A DNA stretch of 5,083 nt from Anaerolineae bacterium (lineage in GTDB: Bacteria; Chloroflexota; Anaerolineae; J102): assembly GCA_026992375.1 (NCBI GenBank), contig JALXAF010000315.1, forward strand, positions 1-5,083, written 5' to 3'. Position numbers and translations under genes: made by a program. A model generated the notes under the pieces. It did not search any database, was not told the DNA's origin, and worked only from the letters and a program-made list of their open reading frames with translations. Below are positions 1 through 4,919 of this stretch, in pieces (within the stretch, counting starts at the first letter, position 1; each line of letters opens with the position of its first letter).

Positions 1-318
1 GTTCCATTGCTCTCCCCACACTGTCCACAGGCGCACGTAGAGGGTGCGGCCATCGGTGGGCAGGCCAGCGACCTCGCTCTGGGTGCGGGTTCCCAGGTTT
101 TCCGAGTAGATGTCAACGCCGCCAGGCATGGAGCCTATGTCCAGCGCGTATTGGTCCGCCCCCACGTCGTTCCACACAAAGGTGACGGCGTCGCCGGGCA
201 GAACGCTGCCGGGCGGGGGCGATATGATTGCGGCGTCCTGAGCAAGGACGCGAACCGGCCAGGCCTGGGCGACGAAGGCCCCCAAAAGCAGCAGAAAAAA
301 CAGGGCGCGATGACGCAC
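1..318 (-). CDS. Secreted protein with N-terminal signal peptide and beta-sandwich (Ig/FnIII-like) domain, 3' part outside window
   Basis: The frame is open from a GTG start at 318 to the window edge, giving 106 residues with no stop. Residues 1-27 form a classical signal peptide: basic MRHR, a hydrophobic core rich in L/F/A/V, then VLA before QD, a good signal peptidase I site near residue 26. From about residue 31 the protein reads SPPPGSVLPGD, then VTFVWND, QYALDIG, LGTRTQSEVAGLPTDGRTLY and VRLWTVWGEQW. This is the pattern of a repeat-type beta-sandwich domain common in exported proteins of Chloroflexota and other environmental bacteria. The GTG start is supported by AAAGGAG 8 nt upstream; no in-frame ATG fits. 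The domain is usually a binding or spacer module, so the activity of the whole protein cannot be told from this end. It is divergent from the Crp/Fnr gene. Extracellular location is likely; function is unknown. Confidence 0.8.
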   Translation of the reverse strand, partial: MRHRALFFLLLLGAFVAQAWPVRVLAQDAAIISPPPGSVLPGDAVTFVWNDVGADQYALDIGSMPGGVDIYSENLGTRTQSEVAGLPTDGRTLYVRLWTVWGEQWN

Positions 319-324
319 GGTGCA

Positions 325-334
325 CTCTCCTTTT
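325..334 (-). promoter_or_regulatory. Ribosome binding site deciding the GTG start at 318
   Basis: Read on the minus strand, this is AAAAGGAGAG, with the GGAG core ending 8 nt before GTG at 318. It is the only strong Shine-Dalgarno match near the start of the secreted protein. It supports a GTG start over other codons in this region. Confidence 0.7.
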
Positions 335-366
335 GGTTGTAAGCAATGTGTGTGAATATGGCGTTC

Positions 367-380
367 ATAGTGTACACTAT
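367..380. promoter_or_regulatory. Perfect 14-bp palindrome in divergent promoter region (candidate operator)
   Basis: The sequence ATAGTGTACACTAT is its own reverse complement. It lies in the 105-bp gap between the divergent secreted-protein gene and the Crp/Fnr gene, 43 bp before the regulator's ATG and 48 bp before the other start. A palindrome of this length at this place is what a dimeric regulator would bind, and autoregulation by the adjacent Crp/Fnr protein is an obvious possibility. It is not the FNR consensus (TTGAT-N4-ATCAA) or the CRP consensus (TGTGA-N6-TCACA), so the bound protein is unknown. I could not place convincing -35/-10 boxes around it. Confidence 0.45.
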
Positions 381-423
381 TTGCAGTATCTGAAAAAACT
401 ATGCGACGCCTGAAATTCAAAGT

Positions 424-1119
424 ATGACCCCCATCGATTCATCTGAAATCATCGCCCAATTGCGCTTGATCCCCTACTTCCGCGGTCTTGAAGAGGATGT
501 ACTGCAGGCGTTGGCGGAAGCGGTTCGTTGGCGCGCCTATCTGGCTGGCAGTTTGATTTTCTCGGAGGGCGACGCCATGACCAGCCTTTATCATGTGCAC
601 CAGGGTTGGGTGAAGGCCGTGCGCGTTTCGCCCGAGGGTCGGGAGCAGGTGCTGCGATTTCTGGGCCCGGGTGAGACCTTCAACGAGGTGGGGATGCTCA
701 TCGAGCGGCCCAGCCCGGCCACCATCATCGCCATGGAGCCAACTGATATCTGGCTCATCCCCCGTGAAGCGGTGCGGACGGTGCTGGCTGCCCGTCCGGA
801 CGCGTTGTTGCGGGTCATGGAAAATATGGCAGAGCGGTTGGCGGCGTTGGTGCAGCTTGTCTCGGATCTCTCCCTCTACACGGTGGAAATGCGCTTGATT
901 CGTTGGCTGCTGGCCGCCAGTGGTGAGAATGGGACGGTCTATCGCCAGCGCTGGGCCACCCAGGCAGCGCTGGCCGCTCATCTGGGCACGGCTCCGGATG
1001 TCTTACGGCGTTCGTTGCGTCTGCTGGAAGAGGCCGGCCTGATTGAGGTGCAGCGCAAATATATTCGCATTCTCGATCGGGCGGGATTGGCTGAGCGCAT
1101 CCGGGAGAAAATAGCCTGA
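424..1119 (+). CDS. Crp/Fnr-family transcriptional regulator
   Basis: A DNA-binding transcription factor of 231 aa, the usual length for Crp/Fnr proteins. Residues about 17-125 form the cyclic-nucleotide-binding-like beta-roll (GSLIFSEGD, LYHVHQGWVKAVRVSPEGRE, FLGPGETFNEVGML). About 126-165 is the dimerisation helix, and 175-218 is the C-terminal winged helix, with the turn at QAALAAHLGTAPDVLRRSLR and the wing LIEVQRKYIRIL. Hand alignment to E. coli CRP puts P98 where the cAMP-contacting Arg82 lies, so cAMP binding is unlikely. The protein has no cysteine, which excludes an Fnr-type Fe-S cluster. In the recognition helix, P191, D192 and R196 align with CRP R180, E181 and R185, so its site may differ from known boxes. 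A haem- or small-ligand-sensing regulator (Dnr-like) is possible. ATG 424 has no strong Shine-Dalgarno, but no better start exists and the N-terminus fits the family. The next gene on the same strand is a 12-TM protein, a likely target. Confidence 0.93.
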   Translation: MTPIDSSEIIAQLRLIPYFRGLEEDVLQALAEAVRWRAYLAGSLIFSEGDAMTSLYHVHQGWVKAVRVSPEGREQVLRFLGPGETFNEVGMLIERPSPATIIAMEPTDIWLIPREAVRTVLAARPDALLRVMENMAERLAALVQLVSDLSLYTVEMRLIRWLLAASGENGTVYRQRWATQAALAAHLGTAPDVLRRSLRLLEEAGLIEVQRKYIRILDRAGLAERIREKIA

Positions 1120-1136
1120 TCTATCTGCCTCCCGGG
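1100..1136 (+). other. Short inverted repeat straddling the regulator stop codon
   Basis: CCGGGAG at 1101-1107, in the last codons of the regulator, is complementary to CTCCCGG at 1129-1135. This gives a 7-bp stem extended by a T-G wobble (1100/1136) with a loop of about 21 nt that contains the TGA stop. No T-run follows, so it is not a terminator on its own. The right arm (1129-1135) can alternatively pair with a second copy of CCGGGAG at 1187-1193. Confidence 0.35.
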
Positions 1137-1167
1137 GTGGCAAAAGATAATTTTGACTCAATAGGAA

Positions 1168-1270
1168 TTCAGGGGACTCTCGACCTCCGGGAGGTGGACG
1201 AGTCATTTTGGGCTTGGCCAGGCGGTTTTCGTCCACCTTCCAGGGATCAACAAGCAGTCACTCCCCTGAA
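1168..1270 (+). repeat. Nested inverted repeats forming a possible long RNA fold in the intergenic region
   Basis: The outer arms TTCAGGGGA (1168-1176) and TCCCCTGAA (1262-1270) are perfectly complementary over 9 bp. They enclose a second pair, 1189-1202 with 1228-1241, built on the perfect 9-mer GGTGGACGA/TCGTCCACC (1193-1201/1229-1237) and extending to about 14 bp with two G-T wobbles. The inner arm overlaps the terminator-like palindrome at 1183-1195, so the two folds exclude each other. No convincing coding frame fills the interval. It could be a transcribed regulatory leader, a small RNA or a degenerate repeat element; sequence alone does not decide. Confidence 0.4.
1175..1209 (+). terminator. 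Candidate intrinsic terminator downstream of the Crp/Fnr gene
   Basis: GACTC (1175-1179) pairs with GAGTC (1200-1204), and inside it ACCTCC (1183-1188) pairs with GGAGGT (1190-1195), interrupted by a small internal loop or bulge. An A and four T residues follow (1205-1209). The stem is GC-rich and starts about 55 nt after the regulator's stop codon. The short T-run and a near-zero loop in the inner palindrome, which would open to about 3 nt in RNA, make this only a candidate. Its arms also have other pairing partners upstream and downstream. Confidence 0.35.
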
Positions 1271-1339
1271 ATCCAAAGGAACCACAATTTTTCACGACGA
1301 AAGCAGACAAAAGTCGAAGACAGCGGGGAAGACGTTTGC

Positions 1340-1363
1340 TAAACTGATAAGCCTATCTGTTTA
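1340..1363. promoter_or_regulatory. 24-bp imperfect dyad upstream of the 12-TM gene (candidate Crp/Fnr-type operator)
   Basis: The left arm TAAACTGATA (1340-1349) and right arm TATCTGTTTA (1354-1363) are complementary at 9 of 10 positions, around a 4-nt centre AGCC. The dyad axis at 1351.5 is about 43 bp before the ATG at 1395, a normal position for an activator or repressor site at a promoter. Read as CTGAT-N6-ATCTG, its half-site spacing is the CRP-type 5-6-5 layout, although the bases are not the CRP or FNR consensus. With a Crp/Fnr gene immediately upstream, that protein is the natural candidate to bind here. No convincing -35/-10 pair was identified. Confidence 0.5.
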
Positions 1364-1381
1364 TTTCCAACACATTCACAC

Positions 1382-1388
1382 AAAGGAG
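1382..1388 (+). promoter_or_regulatory. Ribosome binding site fixing the start of the 12-TM protein at ATG 1395
   Basis: AAAGGAG ends 6 nt before ATG 1395. It selects this codon over the in-frame GTG at 1137, which would add 86 residues of low-complexity, non-membrane sequence translated from the inverted-repeat region. Confidence 0.85.
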
Positions 1389-1394
1389 TCTTTT

Positions 1395-2609
1395 ATGCCC
1401 AATCTTTATCTTGTCTCAGCCATTTTCTATCTTATTACCGCAGTTTTGATGGCTTTCGATGTGGCGTTGGTCAGTTGGGGGGGCATTCCTGGATACAGCG
1501 GCATGGCCTGGCTGCGAGTGCATTTTATCACTCTGGGGTTTGCCACGCAGGCGGTTTTCGGCGTTTTGCCTCTGTTGCAGGCGGCCCGACACAAGGTCCC
1601 CCGCCCCAAGGCCCGTCTTGACATCTGGCTGACGCTGAACCTGGGCCTGGTCATTCTCATCGCCGGCATTCCTATCGTGAACAAGGCCATGATCCTGACT
1701 GGCGGAACCATTGTTTTTATCTCTGTGGGGCTGCTGGCGCTACATCTGCGGCAGATTGCGAACAGTGGCGAAAAGTCATCGTCAACAGATTGGCCGCGGC
1801 GTTTTTATGGCATGGGCCTGCTTTATCTGCTGGTGGGAATCATCGTGGGCACGGGGTACTGGCTGGCCTGGAGCGGCCCCTTGAAAATCGCAGCGCCTAT
1901 CGAAGTGCATGTCCACGCTAACAACTGGGGCTTCCTTTCGATGGTTTTTGCTGGGCTGCTATTCAGCCTGGCTCCCAGCTTTCTCAAACGCCCCCTGGCT
2001 TCTGACAAGACCGCCAAGATCATCTTCATCGGGATGACCCTCGGAGCGCTGGGGCTGGTCTCGGGCCCGTGGTGGGGCGGCACGCGCTCCATTCCCATCT
2101 CGGTGGCGGGCCTGCTGCTGCATATGGTCATTACTGGCGTTCTGGTTGTGGTGATCTACAAGGCCTTCAGGGCGGCCGGGCGGCTTGACAATGCCGGAGC
2201 ATGGCATGTATTACTGGCGTATCTGTGGTTCTTCATGCCCATGCTGATGGCTCCCATCGTGGTCTTTCATTTGGGCAGCATCCCTGGCGAGCGCATCGAA
2301 GGCACTGCGCCCCAGGCTTTGGTCTATGGCTGGATTTTGCAATTGGGCATGGCCTTCGTTCCCTATTTCATCGATCGGTATCTGCTGAAGTTAGCCGATC
2401 CCCGGCTGGGCGGTTCGTGGTTGAGCCTGCTGTTGGTGAATGTAGGCAGCGCGTTGATCTGGCTTGGCATCTTCATTCAGCCCATAGACGCCCTACTCTA
2501 CGGCGTGGCGTATCTGCTGCTGTCACTGGCTGCCTTGGTCGTGGTGCGACAGTCGTGGAAGCAAATTCGAGGCGTGTTCGACCGTGCAGAAGAAAAAGCG
2601 GTAGCCTAA
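1395..2609 (+). CDS. Polytopic (about 12-TM) membrane protein with intramembrane histidines, haem-copper oxidase subunit I/NnrS-like
   Basis: A 404-residue integral membrane protein with about 12 hydrophobic segments, roughly at 5-25, 43-62, 78-97, 99-118, 137-157, 175-195, 206-224, 233-256, 269-291, 306-326, 341-361 and 364-384. Histidines lie at or in membrane segments: H43 in RVHFITLGFATQAVFG, H172 and H174 in EVHVHANNWGFLSMVFAGLL, H243 in LLLHMVITG, H271 in AWHVLLAYLWFF, and H292. The H-x(n)-LGF and HVHxNxWG patterns recall haem-copper oxidase/NO reductase subunit I relatives and the 12-TM NnrS group. However, I cannot map the six canonical metal-ligand histidines, and the protein is shorter than a true oxidase subunit. 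A haem- or metal-binding role in nitric oxide or oxygen metabolism is therefore inference. No subunit II or cytochrome c gene is adjacent. The upstream Crp/Fnr gene and the 1340-1363 dyad suggest regulated expression, and a strong terminator follows. An unrelated transporter fold remains possible. Confidence 0.9.
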   Translation: MPNLYLVSAIFYLITAVLMAFDVALVSWGGIPGYSGMAWLRVHFITLGFATQAVFGVLPLLQAARHKVPRPKARLDIWLTLNLGLVILIAGIPIVNKAMILTGGTIVFISVGLLALHLRQIANSGEKSSSTDWPRRFYGMGLLYLLVGIIVGTGYWLAWSGPLKIAAPIEVHVHANNWGFLSMVFAGLLFSLAPSFLKRPLASDKTAKIIFIGMTLGALGLVSGPWWGGTRSIPISVAGLLLHMVITGVLVVVIYKAFRAAGRLDNAGAWHVLLAYLWFFMPMLMAPIVVFHLGSIPGERIEGTAPQALVYGWILQLGMAFVPYFIDRYLLKLADPRLGGSWLSLLLVNVGSALIWLGIFIQPIDALLYGVAYLLLSLAALVVVRQSWKQIRGVFDRAEEKAVA

Positions 2610-2634
2610 AACCGCAGATTGCTACGAAATCACC

Positions 2635-2672
2635 AAAGCCCTTGAGTGTAATTCTCGCATTCAAGGGCTTTT
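2635..2672 (+). terminator. Strong intrinsic terminator after the 12-TM gene
   Basis: AAAGCCCTTGA (2635-2645) pairs perfectly with TCAAGGGCTTT (2661-2671) over 11 bp. Four further pairs, two of them wobbles, bring the stem to about 15 bp with a 7-nt loop. TTTT ends the right arm, and A residues precede the left arm. It begins 25 nt after the TAA at 2607-2609. The flanking A and T runs would let it also stop minus-strand transcription arriving from the glycosyltransferase gene. Confidence 0.9.
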
Positions 2673-2918
2673 CGATTGCAACGGCGATGCCAAATTTGGC
2701 TCTACTGAAAAAACTCAACACGGAGGGCAGAGTGAGCGAAGGGAGAAGCAGGTGGGGTTTGTAGATACTTTTCTCCGTGCGATCGTGTTCTGGAGAGGGA
2801 GACGCTTATATGCAATACGCGTTGGCAAACCATATCCGCTGCAAGGCTCCAGCCGAAGCGTGGGAAGGCCGGGTGTCGTTTTTCGCCAGGCCAAATTGGG
2901 AATTGCTGCTGGCGGTTG
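2673..2918. other. Intergenic region between convergent genes, no gene recognised
   Basis: No plausible coding frame was found; frames open here on the plus strand run on into the antisense of the glycosyltransferase gene. Visible structure is limited to a perfect 12-bp palindrome GCCAAATTTGGC (2689-2700), a CACGGAG/CTCCGTG pair (2719-2725/2773-2779) and a CGCCAG/CTGGCG pair (2884-2889/2909-2914). None has a T-run that would make it a clear terminator for the leftward gene. Confidence 0.6.
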
Positions 2919-4103
2919 TCAGGGCTTGGCCATGCCATATATTTGCAGCGATGCCGTGGCAATGGCATCCCACCCGAATTTGCGGGAGAGCGCCCGCGCG
3001 TGCTCGCCCAAACGCCGTTTCAGCGCCCCCTCCGTTAGAATTCGCTCCGCCGCGTCGGTCATGGCCCGCACATCGTCGGGCGGGGCAAAGAGCAGGGTTT
3101 CGCCGTCGATGAGATCGGGATAAGGAACGACGGGCGGGGTGGTGACGATGGCCATGCCATGCTCCAGCGCCGCCATGAAACTGCCCCGGCGATAGGATGC
3201 GCCATCCTGGTAGGGCAGCAGGCAGACGTCCGAGATGTGGAACGCGGCCGAGACCTGCTGGCCCGGAATGTGATCGGTCCAATGCACGCGGTCGCTGAGC
3301 CCGCGGGCCGCGATGCGGGCCTCGACTTTTTGCAGATAGGCGTAATTCGTCGGGTCCGACGCACCCACCCGCCCGCCGATCATCAGCAAATGCGCATTCT
3401 GACCCCGGTCAACCAGCTCACCCAGCACATCCACCAGCATCTCGCCCCCCTTGCTGGCGTTGAGAAAGCCGAAATAGCAGAGAAGCGCTGCGTCTGCAGG
3501 AACGCCCCAGCGCGTCCGCCACGCCTCCCGCTGGAAATCGGCTGGCGGATTGTCGGGGATGTTGCTGCCGATGGGGATTTCCACCACGTCCGGGCGCACG
3601 GGCCGCAGTTGGGCCGTATCTTCGGGGTTGGTGGTGATGGCGATATCGAACGTGCGGGCCAGGGCGTGCGTCATCCATTGGCGCAGGCCCAGCCAGTGCG
3701 CTTTTGGGAAGAGATAAGCGGGCAGCAGATCGTGAAAAGTGACCGCGGTCAAGGCCCGCGGGCGCTGCGACCAGGGCCGCCAGGCCCACAGGTTGATGGC
3801 CGGGCGCATGTCGAAGGCCGCGGTCTGGTATTGCACATGCACCACATCGGGCTGCCAGTCCGCGATGAAGGCGTCCAGCGCGTCCCACAGGCCCCAGCCC
3901 CAGCTTTCGATCTGCGGGAAGACCGTCACGCCGGGATCGTCGGGAGCGGGGCGGGCCTTTGACGAAGTCAAAACGCCGATCTCTTGTCCGGCCGCGGCCA
4001 GGGCCCGGGCCAGTTCCCGGGTGTAATCGGCCACGCCTCCTTGCATGGGCGGGTACTCGCCGGTGACGAGGAGAATGCGGTGAATAGCAGACGTAGGAGG
4101 CAT
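2919..4103 (-). CDS. Glycosyltransferase family 4 (GT-B fold)
   Basis: A complete 394-aa cytosolic glycosyltransferase, expected to move a sugar from a nucleotide-sugar donor to a glycan or lipid acceptor with retention of configuration. The N-terminal Rossmann domain carries ILLVTGEYPPMQGGVADYT (residues 10-28), the glycine-rich acceptor-side loop, then DVVHVQYQT (86-94) and TFHD (122-125). The C-terminal donor domain starts near 205 with YFGFLNASKGGEML (K218 at the usual donor-phosphate position), then ISDVCLLPYQDGASYRRGSFMAALEHGMAIVTT (290-322), shown here only as landmarks. The EX7E motif appears as R306-x7-E314: the second Glu is kept and the first is Arg, a variant I believe occurs in a bacterial GT4 subgroup. 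The ATG lies 5 bp after the PIN gene's stop, without a clear Shine-Dalgarno, so translational coupling is likely. It is visibly more GC-rich than the two genes before it. The sugar and acceptor cannot be told. Confidence 0.92.
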   Translation of the reverse strand: MPPTSAIHRILLVTGEYPPMQGGVADYTRELARALAAAGQEIGVLTSSKARPAPDDPGVTVFPQIESWGWGLWDALDAFIADWQPDVVHVQYQTAAFDMRPAINLWAWRPWSQRPRALTAVTFHDLLPAYLFPKAHWLGLRQWMTHALARTFDIAITTNPEDTAQLRPVRPDVVEIPIGSNIPDNPPADFQREAWRTRWGVPADAALLCYFGFLNASKGGEMLVDVLGELVDRGQNAHLLMIGGRVGASDPTNYAYLQKVEARIAARGLSDRVHWTDHIPGQQVSAAFHISDVCLLPYQDGASYRRGSFMAALEHGMAIVTTPPVVPYPDLIDGETLLFAPPDDVRAMTDAAERILTEGALKRRLGEHARALSRKFGWDAIATASLQIYGMAKP

Positions 4104-4108
4104 AGGGC

Positions 4109-4612
4109 TTATTCGAGCTGTCGGATAGCGATTTCCACGATCTCAGGGGTTACAAACAGGCTGCTGGCGTGTTGTAATGCTCTGAGATAGGTTCTGGCTT
4201 CCAAAAGCGAGAGCTTGCCCAGGCGATAGCCTCTTACAATGACACCCAGAGATCCCACAGGCCGTATCCCCAATCGTTTCGCAGCTCGACGTACAGCCAA
4301 ATCATCAGTTAGAAGCAAGGATACGTCCTCATTTTTGCATAAATAAAGACATTCGCGTTCCCCAGCATGAAGCGCCTCCAGATGAAACTGACGAATAAAT
4401 TGTTCAAGATTCTCAGGCGTAACCTGGCGTACTGTCAGGCCTTTCAGTGTTGCCAGGATTGTTGCAGGAATCCGTTGCGCACCTGCGGTTTCCGCCCAAA
4501 CGGCCTTGGGAACCAATAGTTGATTCCAGATGTTCAATAATTCAATTAGATCAATTTCATTCAGGTGTAGGATAGGCCCGGCATCTGCAACGGCTATTGT
4601 TTCAGCGCCCAA
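4109..4612 (-). CDS. PIN-domain ribonuclease toxin, DUF3368-like (VapC-type)
   Basis: A 167-aa protein with the PIN acidic residues in order: D10 in IAVADAGPILHL, E41 in VPKAVWAET, E85/E87 in LHAGERECLYLC, and D103/D104 in LLLTDDLAVRRAAKRLGI, followed by the typical RPVGSLGVIVRGYRLG. This matches the DUF3368/COG2405 branch of PIN nucleases, usually Mg2+-dependent RNases acting as toxins of type II toxin-antitoxin systems. The start is TTG at 4612, supported by GGAGG (4620-4624) 7 nt upstream; this places the start inside the 3' end of the antitoxin-like gene with a 19-bp overlap. Low initiation from TTG and coupling to the upstream gene would keep the toxin below its antitoxin. All active-site residues look intact, so it is probably functional. 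The RNA target is unknown. Confidence 0.88.
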   Translation of the reverse strand: MGAETIAVADAGPILHLNEIDLIELLNIWNQLLVPKAVWAETAGAQRIPATILATLKGLTVRQVTPENLEQFIRQFHLEALHAGERECLYLCKNEDVSLLLTDDLAVRRAAKRLGIRPVGSLGVIVRGYRLGKLSLLEARTYLRALQHASSLFVTPEIVEIAIRQLE

Positions 4613-4839
4613 TGGATATCCTCCAATACAGCATCGACCTGTTCATCAGCCAGTCCCACCCACTCAATCCCCACCAATTCAATTGCTTCCTCGCGAGAGA
4701 TGTCACCACGCAGGTAGCGCGCCAACATCTCTTCACGCCACATCTGGCGTAAGCCAATCTCCAGGGCCTGAGCAAGGATATGTTCTTCTTTTTGATCCGT
4801 GACCTGAGTCAAAGAAGATAAGTAATCAGTAATGCTCAT
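4594..4839 (-). CDS. Putative antitoxin of the PIN toxin
   Basis: A small acidic protein of 81 aa encoded directly upstream of, and overlapping, the PIN-domain gene, the standard antitoxin position. It looks all-helical: an N-terminal MSITDYLSSL segment, a helix around 17-35 (EEHILAQALEIGLRQMW), then LARYLRGDISREEAIELVG (39-57), which resembles a short helix-turn-helix, and an acidic C-terminus with DEQVDAVLEDIHWALK (65-80) that could wrap the toxin. I recall similar proteins paired with DUF3368 toxins, but it is not a clear UPF0175, RHH or AbrB protein, so the family is left open. The antitoxin role comes mainly from context. ATG 4839 has only a weak ribosome binding site, and a TATAAT promoter lies 50 bp upstream. 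Confidence 0.8.
   Translation of the reverse strand: MSITDYLSSLTQVTDQKEEHILAQALEIGLRQMWREEMLARYLRGDISREEAIELVGIEWVGLADEQVDAVLEDIHWALKQ
4620..4624 (-). promoter_or_regulatory. Shine-Dalgarno inside the antitoxin gene for the TTG start of the PIN toxin
   Basis: On the minus strand the sequence is TTGGAGGATATCCATTG. GGAGG lies 7 nt before the TTG at 4612. No in-frame ATG or GTG lies near the beginning of the PIN domain, whose first strand (IAVAD) starts at residue 6, so TTG is the best start. Confidence 0.75.
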
Positions 4840-4855
4840 TATGCGTGCTACGGGT

Positions 4856-4887
4856 CAGTGAGCCGAAGGTTTTTGGCGTCTTCACTG
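4856..4887 (-). promoter_or_regulatory. Inverted repeat in the leader of the toxin-antitoxin operon
   Basis: CAGTGA (4856-4861) and TCACTG (4882-4887) are perfect complements separated by 20 nt, with a further GCC/GGC pair inside. They lie just downstream of the TATAAT box, where the transcript would start, and before the antitoxin ATG. This could be the operator for autorepression by the toxin-antitoxin complex or a 5' leader hairpin. Confidence 0.35.
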
Positions 4888-4889
4888 GA

Positions 4890-4919
4890 ATTATACCACA
4901 CTTGCGCGCTTTATCTCAG
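4890..4919 (-). promoter_or_regulatory. Sigma70-type promoter of the toxin-antitoxin operon
   Basis: On the minus strand the -10 box is a perfect TATAAT (4890-4895), preceded by TGG, an extended -10 element. An 18-nt spacer leads to CTGAGA (4914-4919), a 4-of-6 match to TTGACA. The -35 overlaps the last codons and stop of the upstream gene. Transcription would start near 4883, giving a leader of about 43 nt before ATG 4839, and could run through the toxin gene into the GT4 gene because no terminator is seen between them. Confidence 0.6.

Noticed and set aside
351..369. CRP-like site TGTGA...TCATA upstream of the regulator
   Set aside because: The spacer is 9 nt rather than 6 and the right half-site is poor.
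364..392. MerR-style promoter TTCATA-N17-TATCTG with the 14-bp palindrome in the spacer
   Set aside because: The boxes match consensus at only 4 and 3 of 6 positions, and the adjacent regulator is not of the MerR family.
439..981. Minus-strand open frame (180 codons) opposite the Crp/Fnr gene
   Set aside because: It is a shadow of the regulator, with no recognisable domain and composition typical of antisense translation.
1137..1394. N-terminal extension of the membrane protein from an in-frame GTG at 1137
   Set aside because: The added 86 residues are polar and low in hydrophobic content, the stretch is full of inverted repeats, and a strong AAAGGAG sits 6 nt before ATG 1395.
2201..2764. 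Plus-strand open frame overlapping the end of the 12-TM gene and its terminator
   Set aside because: It is out of frame with the membrane protein, has Arg/His/Gly-rich shadow composition, and runs through the intrinsic terminator.
2884..2914. CGCCAG/CTGGCG hairpin just downstream of the GT4 gene as its terminator
   Set aside because: It has only a 6-bp stem with a 19-nt loop, and is followed on the minus strand by A residues, not T.
3159..3962. Long plus-strand open frame (267 codons) opposite the GT4 gene
   Set aside because: It is antisense to a clearly conserved glycosyltransferase, its sequence resembles no family, and its length is explained by GC-rich third codon positions of the real gene.
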